NCBI RefSeq assembly: GCF_020042665.1
Contig: NZ_CP083376.1
Location: forward strand, 1,152,001-1,216,000
Length of the DNA stretch: 64,000 nt
Source: Pseudoxanthomonas sp. X-1
Lineage (GTDB): Bacteria; Pseudomonadota; Gammaproteobacteria; Xanthomonadales; Xanthomonadaceae
Reading direction: 5' to 3'
Positions 1 to 9,268 of this stretch are shown here, piece by piece. Numbering within the stretch: position 1 is the stretch's first letter; the number at the start of each line of letters is the position of its first letter. The position numbers and the translations under genes are program-made. The notes below the pieces were generated by a model. That model was given only the letters and a program-made list of their open reading frames with translations. It was not told where the DNA came from and did not search any database.

Positions 1-2
1 AC

Positions 3-404
3 CCGCATGCCATCGCCCAGGCGGTGATGAACCTGTGCATCAACGCCCGCGACGCCTGCCAGAACCGCGGCCAGATCACCGTGTCGTTCTCGCACCAGTC
101 CATCGCCAGCGACGGCGCCACGCCCTCGCGCGCCAGCGGTCAGTACGTGGTGCTGTCGGTGGCCGACACCGGCACCGGCATGGACCAGGCCACGCTGTCG
201 CGGCTGTTCGAGCCGTACTTCACCACCAAGCCCGAGGGGCAGGGCACCGGCCTGGGCCTGGCCCAGGTCTATGCGCTGATGCGCCACAGCGGCGGCTTCA
301 TCGATGTCGACACCGCGCTGGGCCGCGGCACGGTCATGAGCCTGTGGTTTCCGCAGGCCGAGGGCGCCAGCGCCCACGCGCAGGCCGCCACGCACGCGGC
401 CTGA
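3..404 (+). CDS. Sensor histidine kinase, C-terminal ATPase domain (5' end outside window)
   Basis: Only the last 133 codons are present and the frame is open to the window edge. The HATPase_c motifs appear in order: the N box (NLCINARDAC), the G1 box (VADTGTGM), an F box (LFEPYFTTK) and the G2 box (GTGLGLAQVYALM). These bind ATP for autophosphorylation of a histidine that lies outside the window. The protein ends shortly after the ATPase fold with an Ala/His-rich tail, so no receiver domain follows. The spacing resembles NtrB-like or PAS-containing kinases. The sensed signal and the response regulator cannot be seen. Confidence 0.9.
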   Translation, partial: PHAIAQAVMNLCINARDACQNRGQITVSFSHQSIASDGATPSRASGQYVVLSVADTGTGMDQATLSRLFEPYFTTKPEGQGTGLGLAQVYALMRHSGGFIDVDTALGRGTVMSLWFPQAEGASAHAQAATHAA

Positions 405-420
405 GCGGGCCCGTAACGCA

Positions 421-444
421 CGACGGCCGCTCGCGCGGCCGTCG
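421..444. terminator. Hairpin between convergent kinase and tolC genes
   Basis: A near-perfect GC hairpin (CGACGGCC and GGCCGTCG arms) sits in the 65 bp between two converging stop codons. There is no strong T-run on either side, so it may stop transcription only weakly or act with other factors. Confidence 0.45.
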
Positions 445-469
445 GCTCCTTCCCGCGATGCGAGGGAGC

Positions 470-1858
470 TTACTGCGCCTTGGGCACGCCGATCGCCTTG
501 ACGTCGTCGTCGCTCAGGCGGGTATTGGCGTCGGCGCTGAGCAGGGCGTTGACGTCCTGCAGGTCGGCCGCGTCCAGGGTGCCGGCGGCGGCCTCCAGCA
601 GCAGGCGGTTCTGCAGGAAGTTGTACTTGGCCAGCGAGTACTGCTCCTGCGCGGCCACCAGGTTGTTCTGGTTGGTCAGCACGTCCAGCACGGTGCGGGT
701 GCCCACTTCCAGGCCGACCTGCGAAGCGTCGTAGGCGCTGCGCGCGGAGACCACGGCCGAACGGCGGGCCTCGATCTCGCTGATGCCCGCTTCCAGCACC
801 TGGTAGGCGTTGCGCGTGTTGCGCACCACCGCGCGGCGCTGCTGCTCGAAGGCGTCCTGGGCCGAATCGCGCTGGGCGACGGCCTGGCGCACCTGCGACT
901 GGGTGGCGCCACCGGAGAAGATCGGCACGTTCAGGGTCAGCCCGATCGAACGCGAGTCGTACTCGCCGCGACGCGACCCGTCGGCGCCGGTCTCGGTGTC
1001 GCCGCCCCAGCTGGCGCTGCGGCCGTAGCTGCCGCTCAGGCCCAGGGTCGGCAGATGGCCGGCGCGCGCGGCGCTGATGCCGGCATCGGCCGACTGCACC
1101 TGCAGCTGCAGCGACTTCAGCGCCGGGTTCTGCGCCAGCGCGGTGTCGACCCAGCCATCGGCGCTGTACTGCGAGGGCAGCTGCGGCTTGAAGTCGTCCG
1201 GCAGGCCACGCAGGTTGGTGATCGGCTGGCCGGTGATCTCGGTCAGCGCCTCGTAGGCGTCCTTGAGGGCGTTGCGCTGGGTGATGACGGTGGCGCGCGC
1301 GCTGTCGTAGGACGCGCGGGCCTCGTGCACGTCGGTGATCGGCGCCAGGCCGACATCCAGGCGCTTCTGCGCGTAGTCGAACTGCTTCTGGAACGCGGCC
1401 TGCGCGGCCTCGGCCGAGGCCAGCGTCTCGATCGCGATCAGCACGTTGAAGTAGGCCGCCGAGGTGCGCGTGATCAGCGAGTCGTTGGCCGAGTCCAGAT
1501 CGAAGTCCGCCGACTGGCTCAGGGCGCGCTGCGAGCGGACCCGGGCGTAGTCACCGAAGTTGATCAGGCTCTGGCTCACGGTGACGCTGTAGTCGCGCGA
1601 GCGCGGGCTCTCGATCCACTCGCCGCCATGGGTGACCTTGGCGCTGGAGCGGCCCAGCGAGGCGGTGCCGTTGACCTGCGGCAGCAGCGTCGCCCGGGCC
1701 TGCACCACGCCTTCCTTCTGCGACAGGCGCGCGGCTTCGGCCTGGGCCAGGGTCGGGTCGCCGTTGCGGGCCATTTCGTAGGTCTGCATCAGGTCGGTGG
1801 CCGAGGCGGCCGAGGGCAGCGCCAACGCGACGGCGAGAACGAGGGGGAGACGGCTCAT
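470..1858 (-). CDS. tolC: TolC family outer membrane efflux protein
   Basis: A 462-residue outer membrane channel subunit of the type I secretion and RND efflux type, acting as a trimer that spans the outer membrane and periplasm. A signal peptide (about residues 1-21, ending ASA) is followed by two related halves rich in Ala, Gln and Ser, as in the TolC helical-barrel repeat. The typical segment ITRTSAAYFNVLIAIE is present. The ATG at 1858 was chosen because AAGGA precedes it at good spacing and the signal peptide begins there; the reading frame runs further upstream only as a shadow of pcm. It lies 37 bp downstream of pcm and is probably co-transcribed with it. The C-terminus (VPKAQ) is intact. 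Confidence 0.93.
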   Translation of the reverse strand: MSRLPLVLAVALALPSAASATDLMQTYEMARNGDPTLAQAEAARLSQKEGVVQARATLLPQVNGTASLGRSSAKVTHGGEWIESPRSRDYSVTVSQSLINFGDYARVRSQRALSQSADFDLDSANDSLITRTSAAYFNVLIAIETLASAEAAQAAFQKQFDYAQKRLDVGLAPITDVHEARASYDSARATVITQRNALKDAYEALTEITGQPITNLRGLPDDFKPQLPSQYSADGWVDTALAQNPALKSLQLQVQSADAGISAARAGHLPTLGLSGSYGRSASWGGDTETGADGSRRGEYDSRSIGLTLNVPIFSGGATQSQVRQAVAQRDSAQDAFEQQRRAVVRNTRNAYQVLEAGISEIEARRSAVVSARSAYDASQVGLEVGTRTVLDVLTNQNNLVAAQEQYSLAKYNFLQNRLLLEAAAGTLDAADLQDVNALLSADANTRLSDDDVKAIGVPKAQ

Positions 1859-1895
1859 CGTGGGGATTTCCTTGAAAGTTTTTTGTGGCGAGCGC

Positions 1896-2555
1896 TTAGA
1901 ACACGAAGGCGGGGACCGGCGCCGCACCGACCAGGTAGCCCAGCGCGTCGGTCTCGAACAGGGACTCGATGCGGCTGCCGCCGTCCTGCTGGTGCACCAG
2001 CACCGCCTCCATGGCCGGCGAGCGGCCGCGCACCACGAACAGGCGCCCACCCGGGCGCACGAAATCCATGAAGCGCGGCGGCAGCGTGTCCACTGCGGCG
2101 GTGATGCAGACCGCGTCGAACTTGCGGTCGGAGGTCCAGGCCAGCGCGTCTGCGGTTTCGATCCGCACGTTGCTGCCAAGTCCGGTGGCCTGAAGGTTGG
2201 CCTGGGCGAAGGCGGCCAGCTCGGGATGCAGTTCCAGGCTGACGACCTCGCGGCCCAGCGTGGCCAGGCAGGCGGTGAGGAAGCCGCTGCCGGTGCCGAT
2301 CTCCAGCACGTCCTCGCCCGGCTGCACGTCCAGCGCCTGCAGGACGCGGCCCTCGACCACCGGCTTCATCATGCGCTGGCCATGGCCCAGCGGCAGTTCC
2401 AGGTCGGCATAGGCCACGGCGCGGTGCGCCGGCGGCACGAAGGCCTCGCGCGGCAGGGTCGCCAGGGCGTCCAGGACGCGGGGCTCCAGCACGTCCCAGG
2501 GACGGATCTGCTGTTCCACCATGTTTTCGCGGGCTTGGGCGTAGTTGATCGTCAT
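1896..2555 (-). CDS. pcm: Protein-L-isoaspartate O-methyltransferase family protein
   Basis: A 219-residue SAM-dependent methyltransferase of the PCMT family, which in general repairs isoaspartyl residues in aged proteins. The SAM-binding motif I (VLEIGTGSGFL) is at about residues 83-93, preceded by the family segment LPLGHGQRMMKP, which corresponds to the usual G-x-T/Q-I/M-S-x-P region. The canonical Ser-Gln-Pro there is altered to Met-Met-Lys-Pro, as in a divergent PCMT subgroup found beside tolC in related bacteria, so repair activity is less certain than the fold. Start at the ATG at 2555; a TAGAAT -10-like box lies 40 bp upstream. Confidence 0.85.
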   Translation of the reverse strand: MTINYAQARENMVEQQIRPWDVLEPRVLDALATLPREAFVPPAHRAVAYADLELPLGHGQRMMKPVVEGRVLQALDVQPGEDVLEIGTGSGFLTACLATLGREVVSLELHPELAAFAQANLQATGLGSNVRIETADALAWTSDRKFDAVCITAAVDTLPPRFMDFVRPGGRLFVVRGRSPAMEAVLVHQQDGGSRIESLFETDALGYLVGAAPVPAFVF

Positions 2556-2594
2556 GGGCGTGCTCGGGGGGCGTTTCGTTCTGCCGGGGCGGGC

Positions 2595-2600
2595 ATTCTA
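2595..2600 (-). promoter_or_regulatory. Putative -10 box of the pcm-tolC unit
   Basis: TAGAAT on the minus strand, 40 bp before pcm. No convincing -35 is visible. The same GCTAGAAT string occurs before other genes in the window, such as ppa and the zinc-finger gene. Confidence 0.35.
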
Positions 2601-2708
2601 GCGGCGTGGGGCCGTGCCGGCTTGCGGAGCATCGCCGCCGCGCCCGGGGCGGGCGCAGTGCCGGAAGTCACCGGACCGGAAGTCATGGCAGCGGGCGGCG
2701 GGCCAGGT

Positions 2709-3380
2709 TCAGCGGCGGGCATAGGCGCGCAGGAACATGTCCACCGTGGCGTCCAGGTGGCGGTCGATCTCGCCCGCTTCCAGCCGGCCCAGCAGGCCAC
2801 ACATCATGCGGCCATAGAGTTCGCCCTTGAGCAGGGTGAAGAACTGTCCGGCGGCCACGTCGATGTCCTCGATCTCCAGATGCCCCTGCGCGACCTGCTC
2901 ACGCAGCAGCAGGGCGAAGCTGTCGTGGGTGCGCTTGGGGCCCGATTCCCAGAAGATCTGACGCAGGTGCTCGTCGGCCTGGGTGCTGGCCAGCAGGGTG
3001 CGGTGGGTGTTGATGGCCTGCTCGCTGGTGACCATCGCGAAGAAGCCCTCGGCGATCTGCCGCAGCTGCGCGCGCACGCCGACATTGCCCTGCACCTTGA
3101 AGGTGGCATCGGGCAGCAGCTCCTCGCAGAGGTTGCGGATCGCCTCGGAGAACAGCGACTCCTTGTCGCCGAAATGGCTGTAGACGGTCAGTTTGGACAC
3201 GCCGGCCTCGGCCGCGATCCGGTCCATGCTGACGCCGGCGAAGCCTTCGCGCGCGAACAGCGCCTTGGCCGCCTCGAGGATCGCCGCGCGCTTGGCCAGG
3301 TCCTTGGGACGGCCCGGGCCAGACGGCGTCGTGCTGCGGGAGGAGTCGGAAGACACGGTAAGCGGGGCCTGCGGAACCAT
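2709..3380 (-). CDS. TetR/AcrR family transcriptional regulator
   Basis: A 223-residue repressor-type protein. After a Ser/Thr/Pro-rich lead-in there is the motif GRPKDLAKRAAILEAAKALF and a TetR helix-turn-helix at about residues 48-71 (GVSMDRIAAEAGVSKLTVYSHF). The C-terminal two-thirds is helical, with the FWESGPKRTHD region of the AefR-like ligand and dimer domain. It lies upstream of pcm-tolC on the same strand, so control of the efflux channel is a reasonable guess but is not shown. A dyad directly in front of its ATG suggests autoregulation. The inducer is unknown. Confidence 0.88.
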   Translation of the reverse strand: MVPQAPLTVSSDSSRSTTPSGPGRPKDLAKRAAILEAAKALFAREGFAGVSMDRIAAEAGVSKLTVYSHFGDKESLFSEAIRNLCEELLPDATFKVQGNVGVRAQLRQIAEGFFAMVTSEQAINTHRTLLASTQADEHLRQIFWESGPKRTHDSFALLLREQVAQGHLEIEDIDVAAGQFFTLLKGELYGRMMCGLLGRLEAGEIDRHLDATVDMFLRAYARR

Positions 3381-3385
3381 CGCGC

Positions 3386-3411
3386 AATACTAGACCAGAC
3401 GGTTCGATATT
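3386..3411. promoter_or_regulatory. Imperfect dyad, possible TetR-type operator
   Basis: Six bases before the regulator's ATG lies a 26-bp element with the symmetric pattern AATA-N4-ACC-N4-GGT-N4-TATT (read on the minus strand). Length and symmetry fit a TetR-family operator overlapping the regulator's own promoter. The AT content is unusually high for this genome. Confidence 0.4.
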
Positions 3412-3494
3412 TACAGTCTCCGCGCCCCTGGCGGGCGCGGACGTCATCGTCGCGTCAGGTTTCCACGGGGCCGGCGGCCGGCCCCGGGGCAGGC

Positions 3495-4577
3495 TCAGGC
3501 GCCCTGGCGGGCCGGCTGGCGTTCGAGCTGGGCCAGGACCGCGTCGGTCGCCTGCGTGGTGCCCAGCGCCTGGCCGGGCCCGGCCAGGTCGGCGGTGAAG
3601 GCGCGCGCCTCCAGGGCGGCGTCGACGGCCTGTTCGACGCGCAGGGCCTCGGCTTCCAGCCCGAGCGAATGGCGCAGCAGCAGCACGGCCGAGAGGATCG
3701 TGGCGTAGGGATTGGCGATGCCCTTGCCGGCGATGTCCGGGGCCGAGCCATGGATCGGCTCGTACAGGCCCACCCGGCCCTCGCCAAGCGAGGCCGACGG
3801 CAGCAGGCCCAGCGAGCCTGCCAGCATCGAGGCCTCGTCGGTGAGGATGTCGCCGAACATGTTCTCGGTGACGATGACGTCGTACTCGCGCGGCTTGGAC
3901 AGCAGGTGCATGGCCATCGAATCGACCAGCTGGTGCTCCAGGGCGATGTCCGGGAACTCCTCGCGGCCGACCCGCGCGGCCACCTCGCGCCACAGGCGCG
4001 AGGTCTCCAGCACGTTGGCCTTGTCCACCGAGGTGACCTTGCCGCGACGCGCGCGGGCCAGGCCGAAGGCGCTGCGCAGCACCCGCTCGACCTCGGCCAC
4101 CGAGTAGCTGCACAGGTCGCTGGCCGCCTCGGCGGTGCGGGTCTTGTCGCCGAAGTAGATGCCGCCGGTCAGCTCGCGCACCACGACGATGTCCACGCCG
4201 GCCAGCAGGTGCGGCTTGATCGGCGAGGCGTCCAGCGCAGCCGGATGCGGTCGCACCGGACGCAGGTTGGCAAACAGGCCCAGCGCCTTGCGGATCGCCA
4301 GCAGGCCCTGCTCGGGCCGGACCTTGGCGTTGGGGTCGGACCACTTGGGCCCGCCGACCGCGCCCAGCAGCACGGCGTCGGCCTGCTGGCAGGCGGCGGT
4401 GGTGGCCTCGGGCAGCGGTACCCCGTGGCGGTCGATGGCGATGCCGCCGATGTCGTGCTCGGCGAAGGTGAAATCGTGGCCGTGCTGGCTGGCCACGGCC
4501 TTGAGGACGGCGACGGCGGCCGCGGCCACTTCCGGGCCGATGCCGTCGCCGGGCAGGACGACGATGTCAGCGTGCAT
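3495..4577 (-). CDS. leuB: 3-isopropylmalate dehydrogenase
   Basis: A 360-residue NAD-dependent enzyme that oxidises and decarboxylates 3-isopropylmalate to 2-oxoisocaproate, the last leu-specific step. The family signature is clear: GDGIGPEV at the N-terminus, substrate arginines in [10 protein letters not shown], the catalytic lysine in [17 protein letters not shown], the metal-binding aspartates in [14 protein letters not shown], and the NAD loop [18 protein letters not shown]. Full length. The ATG at 4577 lies inside the end of leuD (11-nt overlap), so translation is coupled. It is the last gene of the ilv-leu operon. Downstream GC palindromes at about 3418-3483 may end the transcript. 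Confidence 0.97.
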   Translation of the reverse strand: MHADIVVLPGDGIGPEVAAAAVAVLKAVASQHGHDFTFAEHDIGGIAIDRHGVPLPEATTAACQQADAVLLGAVGGPKWSDPNAKVRPEQGLLAIRKALGLFANLRPVRPHPAALDASPIKPHLLAGVDIVVVRELTGGIYFGDKTRTAEAASDLCSYSVAEVERVLRSAFGLARARRGKVTSVDKANVLETSRLWREVAARVGREEFPDIALEHQLVDSMAMHLLSKPREYDVIVTENMFGDILTDEASMLAGSLGLLPSASLGEGRVGLYEPIHGSAPDIAGKGIANPYATILSAVLLLRHSLGLEAEALRVEQAVDAALEARAFTADLAGPGQALGTTQATDAVLAQLERQPARQGA

Positions 4578-5145
4578 GGGCGGCCTCGTAGCGGGCGATC
4601 TCGGGGACGCGGGCCAGCAGGTAGCCCAGCTGATCGACGCCTTCGAGCAGGCAGGTCTGCGAGAAGCCGTCCAGGGGGAACGCATAGACGCGCCCGTCGG
4701 GCGTGCGCAGCTCGCGCGCGGCCACGTCGATGGTCAGCTCGTCGTCCGGACGCTCCATCAGCGCCTGCACGTCGGCCTCGGCCAGCACCACCGGCAGCAG
4801 GCCGTTCTTGAGACTGTTGCCGCGGAAGATGTCGGCGATCTCGCTGGACACCACGGCCTGCAGCCCCAGATCGGTCAGCGCCCAGGGCGCGTGCTCGCGC
4901 GAGGAGCCGCAGCCGAAGTTGCGCCCGGCCAGCAGGATGGAGCGGCCGGCGTTCTCCAGCTGGTTGAAGGCGAAGTCCGGGTTGGGCGTGCCGTCAGCCT
5001 GCCAGCGCCAGTCGTTGAAGGCGTTGCGGCCCAGGCCGGCGCGCTCGGTGGTGGATAAAAAGCGCGCCGGAATGATCTGGTCGGTGTCGATGTTGGTCGA
5101 GCGCAGCACGACGGCCTTGGAGGTGATGGTGTGGATACCTGCCAT
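4567..5145 (-). CDS. leuD: 3-isopropylmalate dehydratase small subunit
   Basis: A 192-residue swivelling subunit of isopropylmalate isomerase, which works with LeuC to convert 2- to 3-isopropylmalate. Diagnostic segments are [15 protein letters not shown] near the N-terminus and [17 protein letters not shown] in the middle. It starts with ATG at 5145, which overlaps the stop of the preceding small ORF as TGATG, and it overlaps leuB by 11 nt. Slightly short for the family, but the core is complete. Confidence 0.96.
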   Translation of the reverse strand: MAGIHTITSKAVVLRSTNIDTDQIIPARFLSTTERAGLGRNAFNDWRWQADGTPNPDFAFNQLENAGRSILLAGRNFGCGSSREHAPWALTDLGLQAVVSSEIADIFRGNSLKNGLLPVVLAEADVQALMERPDDELTIDVAARELRTPDGRVYAFPLDGFSQTCLLEGVDQLGYLLARVPEIARYEAAHAR

Positions 5146-5339
5146 CACGCGGCCTCCTCGCTGCCGCCCAGGGCGAAATCGGCCGGCACGTCGGTGACCT
5201 CCGCGGCGGGCAGCGCCTCGGGCGCGGGCGCGTCCTGGCGCGGGCGCAGCGGCGTGTCGCGCACGCTGCGGGCCAGCGCGCTGGCGACCGTGGCGGTGAA
5301 GGCCACGTGCGCGGCCTGGTTGGATTCGGGACTGGACAT
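5145..5339 (-). CDS. Small ORF (64 aa) bridging leuC and leuD
   Basis: A 64-codon ORF that exactly fills the space between leuC and leuD. Its ATG overlaps the leuC stop as TGATG and its stop overlaps the leuD ATG the same way. The product is soluble-looking and rich in Ala, Pro and acidic residues, with no Cys, no membrane segment and no motif I recognise. The perfect double overlap argues that ribosomes pass through it. Either the peptide works with the isomerase subunits, or the ORF serves only to carry ribosomes across the gap. Function unknown. Confidence 0.7.
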   Translation of the reverse strand: MSSPESNQAAHVAFTATVASALARSVRDTPLRPRQDAPAPEALPAAEVTDVPADFALGGSEEAA

Positions 5340-6769
5340 CAGGCCACTTCCTTGGATTCGGTTGTTGCGAACAGATCACGCACATCGCTGACCCGGCCGT
5401 TGACCGCGGCCCAGGCCGCGCTCAGCGGCGAGGCGAGCAGGGTACGCGAGCCGGGGCCCTGGCGGCCCTCGAAATTGCGGTTGGAGGTGGACACGGCCAG
5501 CTCGCCGGGTGCCACCAGATCGCCGTTCATGGCGATGCACATCGAGCAGCCCGGCTCGCGCCACTGCGCGCCGGCGGCACGCACGATGGCGTCGATGCCC
5601 TCGGCCTCGGCCTGGCGCTTGACGATTTCCGAGCCCGGCACCACCAGCATGCGCACGCCGTCGGCGACCTTGCGCCCGGCCAGCACGCGGGCGACCTCGC
5701 GCATGTCGCGCAGGCGGCCGTTGGTGCACGAGCCGACGAACACCACGTCCACCTTGGCACCTTCCACGCGCTCGCCGGCATGGAAGCCCATGTAGTCCAG
5801 GCCCTTCTGCGCGGCCGCGTCGTTGGCGGCGGGGATGGCCGCATCGACAGCGATCGCCGTGCCCGGGTGCGTGCCCCAGGTCAGGGTCGGGCGGATGTCG
5901 GCCGCGTCGATCACCACGTCGGCATCGAAACGCGCGCCCGCATCGCTGCGCAGGGTCTTCCAGTAGGCGACCGCGGCGTCGAAGTCCGCGCCCTTGGGTC
6001 CGCGCGGGGTGGCCGCGACGTAGTCGAAGGTGATCTGGTCGGGCGCGACCATGCCGGCGCGCGCGCCGGCCTCGATGGACATGTTGCACAGGGTCATGCG
6101 CTGCTCCATGTCCATCGCCTCGATGGTCGAGCCGCGGAACTCCAGCACATGGCCGGTGCCGCCGTTGACCCCGATCACGCCGATGATGTGCAGCACCACG
6201 TCCTTGGCGCCCACGCCCGGCGCCAGTGGCCCGTCGACGGTGATCGACATGGTCCGCGGCTTGCGCTGCAGCAGGCACTGGGTGGCCAGGACGTGGCCGA
6301 CCTCGCTGGTGCCGATGCCGAAGGCCAGCGCGCCGAACGCGCCGTGGGTGGAGGTGTGGCTGTCGCCGCAGACGATGGTCATGCCGGGCTGGGTGAAGCC
6401 CTGCTCGGGGGCGATGACGTGGACGATGCCGCGGTTGGCCGAGCCCATGTCGAACAGCTCGATGCCGTACTGCGCGCAGTTGGCTTCCAGCGTCTGCACC
6501 TGCTTCTCGGCCGCGGCGGTGTAGTAGGGCAGCCGCCCGTCGGCGCCGGCCGGCAGCGTCGGCGTGGAATGGTCCATCGTCGCCTTGGTCCGGTCCGGGC
6601 GGCGCTGCGCCAGGCCGCGCGCGCGCAGTTCGGTGAAGGCCTGCGGCGAGGTGACCTCGTGGATCAGGTGCAGGTCGATGTACAGCACCGCGGGCGCGGT
6701 GTCGCTTTCGGGAACCACGACATGCGCGTCCCACAGCTTGTCGAACAACGTACGGGGGGCGGAACTCAT
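5339..6769 (-). CDS. leuC: 3-isopropylmalate dehydratase large subunit
   Basis: A 476-residue aconitase-family subunit holding the [4Fe-4S] cluster. Visible signatures are [12 protein letters not shown] at the start, [20 protein letters not shown] for substrate binding, and the cluster cysteines in VGSCTNGR and GCSMCIAMN. It forms isopropylmalate isomerase with LeuD, in the cytoplasm. The ATG at 6769 overlaps the methyltransferase stop as ATGA, and the stop overlaps the next small ORF. Confidence 0.97.
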   Translation of the reverse strand: MSSAPRTLFDKLWDAHVVVPESDTAPAVLYIDLHLIHEVTSPQAFTELRARGLAQRRPDRTKATMDHSTPTLPAGADGRLPYYTAAAEKQVQTLEANCAQYGIELFDMGSANRGIVHVIAPEQGFTQPGMTIVCGDSHTSTHGAFGALAFGIGTSEVGHVLATQCLLQRKPRTMSITVDGPLAPGVGAKDVVLHIIGVIGVNGGTGHVLEFRGSTIEAMDMEQRMTLCNMSIEAGARAGMVAPDQITFDYVAATPRGPKGADFDAAVAYWKTLRSDAGARFDADVVIDAADIRPTLTWGTHPGTAIAVDAAIPAANDAAAQKGLDYMGFHAGERVEGAKVDVVFVGSCTNGRLRDMREVARVLAGRKVADGVRMLVVPGSEIVKRQAEAEGIDAIVRAAGAQWREPGCSMCIAMNGDLVAPGELAVSTSNRNFEGRQGPGSRTLLASPLSAAWAAVNGRVSDVRDLFATTESKEVA

Positions 6770-7575
6770 TGCGGATGGCCTTGCGTTGAATGCGGGGTCG
6801 GGGAGCGGCGCGCGCTGAAGCGCAGGCGCACGTAATCGGCATGCCACTGGCCGGCGGTATCGCACAGCGCCGGGCGCAGCAGCGCCTCGGTGTCGGCCAG
6901 CACGCGTGTGCGGGTGTCGGCGTCGAGGCCGCTCAGGAAGGGATCGGCGAAGGTCTGCAGCCAGCCGGTCATGCCGGTGGGCAGCGGCGTCGGGCGCGGG
7001 ATCAGCGCAATCTGCACGACCTCGAACCCATGCTGCGCCAGTCGCGCGGCGTACTCCTCGGCCGTGGGAAAGAACCAGGCGAAGGCCGGCGCGCCGGCGC
7101 CATTGGCCTGCAGCGCCGCGCGCAGCGCGGTGGTGATCGCCGCCACGTTGCCGTGGCCGCCGAACTCGGCGACGAAGCGGCCGCCGGGCTTGAGCGCGCG
7201 CCGCACGCCGTCCAGCACCGCGTCGGGCTGGCGCATCCAGTGCAGCGCGGCGTTGCTGAAGACCGCATCGAAGTCGCCCTCGAAGGTCAGGGCGTGCCCG
7301 TCCATCACGCGCGCATCGATGCCGCGCTCGATGGCGGCGGCGACCAGCTCGGGCGAAGCATCCACGCCCACCACGTCCGCACCGGCCTGGACCAACTGCG
7401 CGGTCAGCACGCCGTCGCCGCAGCCCAGGTCCAGGATGCGCTCGCCAGGTCGGGCATCGAGCAGCGCCAGCAGCGGGGCGCCCAGCGCCGGGACGAAGCC
7501 GGCGTTGCGCGCGTAGCGGGCCGCGTCCCACGCCTGGCCCGCGGCGGAGGCGGCCGTGTGCGTGGCCGGGCTCAT
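6766..7575 (-). CDS. Class I SAM-dependent methyltransferase inside the leu operon
   Basis: A 269-residue methyltransferase. Motif I ([16 protein letters not shown], about residues 47-62), an acidic motif II ([11 protein letters not shown]), [12 protein letters not shown] and the post-motif [13 protein letters not shown] give a complete SAM-binding fold of the trans-aconitate or ubiquinone-methylase type. It overlaps leuA upstream and leuC downstream by ATGA junctions, so it is made in step with the leucine enzymes. No methylation step is known in leucine synthesis. Detoxifying a by-product acid, as Tam does with trans-aconitate, is a plausible but untested idea. Confidence 0.88.
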   Translation of the reverse strand: MSPATHTAASAAGQAWDAARYARNAGFVPALGAPLLALLDARPGERILDLGCGDGVLTAQLVQAGADVVGVDASPELVAAAIERGIDARVMDGHALTFEGDFDAVFSNAALHWMRQPDAVLDGVRRALKPGGRFVAEFGGHGNVAAITTALRAALQANGAGAPAFAWFFPTAEEYAARLAQHGFEVVQIALIPRPTPLPTGMTGWLQTFADPFLSGLDADTRTRVLADTEALLRPALCDTAGQWHADYVRLRFSARRSPTPHSTQGHPQ

Positions 7576-9134
7576 GCCGCGGCGGCTTCGCTCGGTGCCG
7601 GCGCGTGCTGGCGCTGGCGCAGCAGGCGGTTGGCCACGTCCAGCCAGGCCAGCGCGCTGGCTTCGATGATGTCCTTGGACGTGCCGGTGCCTTCGTACTC
7701 GATGCCGTCGGCGCGGACGGAGAGGCTGGCCTCGCCGCGCGCGTCGGCGCCGATGCCCACGCTGTGCACCTGGTAGCTGTCCAGCTCCAGCTTGACGCCG
7801 GTGGCGGCCGAGAGCGCGCCGAACAGCGCGTCGACCGGGCCATTGCCCTGCGCGGTCTCGGCCACGCGGTTGCCTTCCGGGTCGGACAGTTCGACCAGCG
7901 CGTTGGCACGGCCGCCGACATCGGAGATGGTCATCGAGGCAAGGCGGTAGCCGTCGCTGACCGCGGCGTCCTGCATCAGCATCTGCAGATCGGCATCGCC
8001 GACCACGCGCTGGCGCTCGCACAGGCCCTTGAACTGCTCGAACACCAGCTTCAGCTCGTCCTCTTCCAGCAGGTAACCCAGCGCGCGCAGGCGCGCATCG
8101 ACCGCGGCACGGCCGCTGTGGCGGCCCAGCACCATCTGCGTGTCCGGCCAGCCCACGTCCTGCGGCCGCATGATCTCGTAGGTGCCGCGGTGGCGCAGCA
8201 TGCCGTGCTGGTGGATGCCCGACTCGTGGGCGAAGGCGTTGGTGCCGACCACCGCCTTGTTGCGCTGGACCGGCATGCCGATCAGGCGCTGCAGCAGCTG
8301 CGAGGTCGGCACGATGCGCGGGGTCTGGATGCCGGTGTCGAAGCCGTAGAAGGCGTTGCGCACCTTCAGCGCCATGGCGATCTCCTCGATGGCGCAGTTG
8401 CCCGCCCGCTCGCCGATGCCGTTGATGCTGCCCTCGATCTGGCGCGCGCCGGCCTCGGCGGCGGCCAGCGAGTTGGCCACGGCCAGCCCCAGGTCGTTGT
8501 GGCAGTGCGCGCTGAAGACCACCTGGTCGGCGCCGCTTATGTCGGCCACGCCGGCGATCACGCGCCGGAACATGTCGCCGATCTCCTCCGGGGTGGTGAA
8601 GCCGACGGTATCGGGCAGGTTGATGGTCCGCGCGCCGGCGGCGATGGCGGTGCGGGCGACTTCGATCAGGTAGTCGATCTCGGTGCGGGTGGCGTCCTCG
8701 GCGGAGAACTCCACGTCATCGACGTAGCCGCGCGCCAGGGTCACGTGGCGGTGTACCGATTCCAGCACCTGCTCCTTGCTCATGCGCAGCTTGTGCTCGC
8801 GGTGCAGCGGGCTGGTGGACAGGAACACGTGCAGGCGCGGGTTGGCCGCCGCTTCCAGCGCGCGGGCGGAGGTCTCGATGTCGCCGGCCAGGCAGCGCGA
8901 GAGTACCGCCAGGGTCGGCGTGCGGATCTCGCGCCCGATCAGCGCCATGGCCTGGCGGTCGGATTCGGAGCTGGCCGGGAAGCCGGTCTCGATGATGTCC
9001 ACGCCCAGCTCGGCCAGGGCGCGGGCCATCACCAGCTTCTGCTGCGGGGACATGCTGCAGCCGGGGGACTGCTCGCCATCGCGCAGGGTGGTGTCGAAAA
9101 TTCGGACGGTGTCGGTGGATACGGCGGTGTTCAT
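7572..9134 (-). CDS. leuA: 2-isopropylmalate synthase
   Basis: A 520-residue enzyme joining acetyl-CoA to 2-oxoisovalerate, the first committed leucine step. The HMGL-type barrel starts with [13 protein letters not shown] (residues 13-25), has the metal-binding SAHCHNDLG and the second signature [17 protein letters not shown]. The C-terminal dimer domain ([14 protein letters not shown] onwards, ending before an Ala-rich tail) is the leucine-sensing regulatory region. The ATG at 9134 overlaps the stop of a 45-aa ORF. Confidence 0.97.
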   Translation of the reverse strand: MNTAVSTDTVRIFDTTLRDGEQSPGCSMSPQQKLVMARALAELGVDIIETGFPASSESDRQAMALIGREIRTPTLAVLSRCLAGDIETSARALEAAANPRLHVFLSTSPLHREHKLRMSKEQVLESVHRHVTLARGYVDDVEFSAEDATRTEIDYLIEVARTAIAAGARTINLPDTVGFTTPEEIGDMFRRVIAGVADISGADQVVFSAHCHNDLGLAVANSLAAAEAGARQIEGSINGIGERAGNCAIEEIAMALKVRNAFYGFDTGIQTPRIVPTSQLLQRLIGMPVQRNKAVVGTNAFAHESGIHQHGMLRHRGTYEIMRPQDVGWPDTQMVLGRHSGRAAVDARLRALGYLLEEDELKLVFEQFKGLCERQRVVGDADLQMLMQDAAVSDGYRLASMTISDVGGRANALVELSDPEGNRVAETAQGNGPVDALFGALSAATGVKLELDSYQVHSVGIGADARGEASLSVRADGIEYEGTGTSKDIIEASALAWLDVANRLLRQRQHAPAPSEAAAA

Positions 9135-9268
9135 ACGAAGGGATCCTCTACGGCGACGGCCGGGCGGATGGCCGTGGGACGGCGCGGGGTCTGGAAGGCG
9201 ATGCGGCGTGCGGGGCGGCGCGCGGGGCGCGGTGCCGACGGGACGGAAAGGGCGAGGGCGAGGATCAT
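9131..9268 (-). CDS. Small ORF (45 aa) bridging ilvM and leuA
   Basis: A 45-codon ORF with ATG at 9266-9268 and TGA at 9131-9133. Its ATG overlaps the ilvM stop and its stop overlaps the leuA ATG, both as ATGA. The N-terminus is hydrophobic (MILALALSV), then very rich in Arg and Pro, ending VAVEDPFV. No known domain. Alternatives are a leucine-sensing leader for leuA (Leu at 3, 5 and 7, Ile at 2), a translational bridge, or a remnant of a gene once present here. The double overlap makes chance less likely, but the GC-rich background means random open frames are common. Confidence 0.55.
   Translation of the reverse strand: MILALALSVPSAPRPARRPARRIAFQTPRRPTAIRPAVAVEDPFV

Noticed and set aside
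1797..4811. A 1004-codon plus-strand open frame
   Set aside because: It lies antisense to tolC, pcm, the TetR gene, leuB and leuD, all of which have clear motifs. Its Arg/Gly/Ala-rich product has none. Long antisense frames are expected at this GC content.
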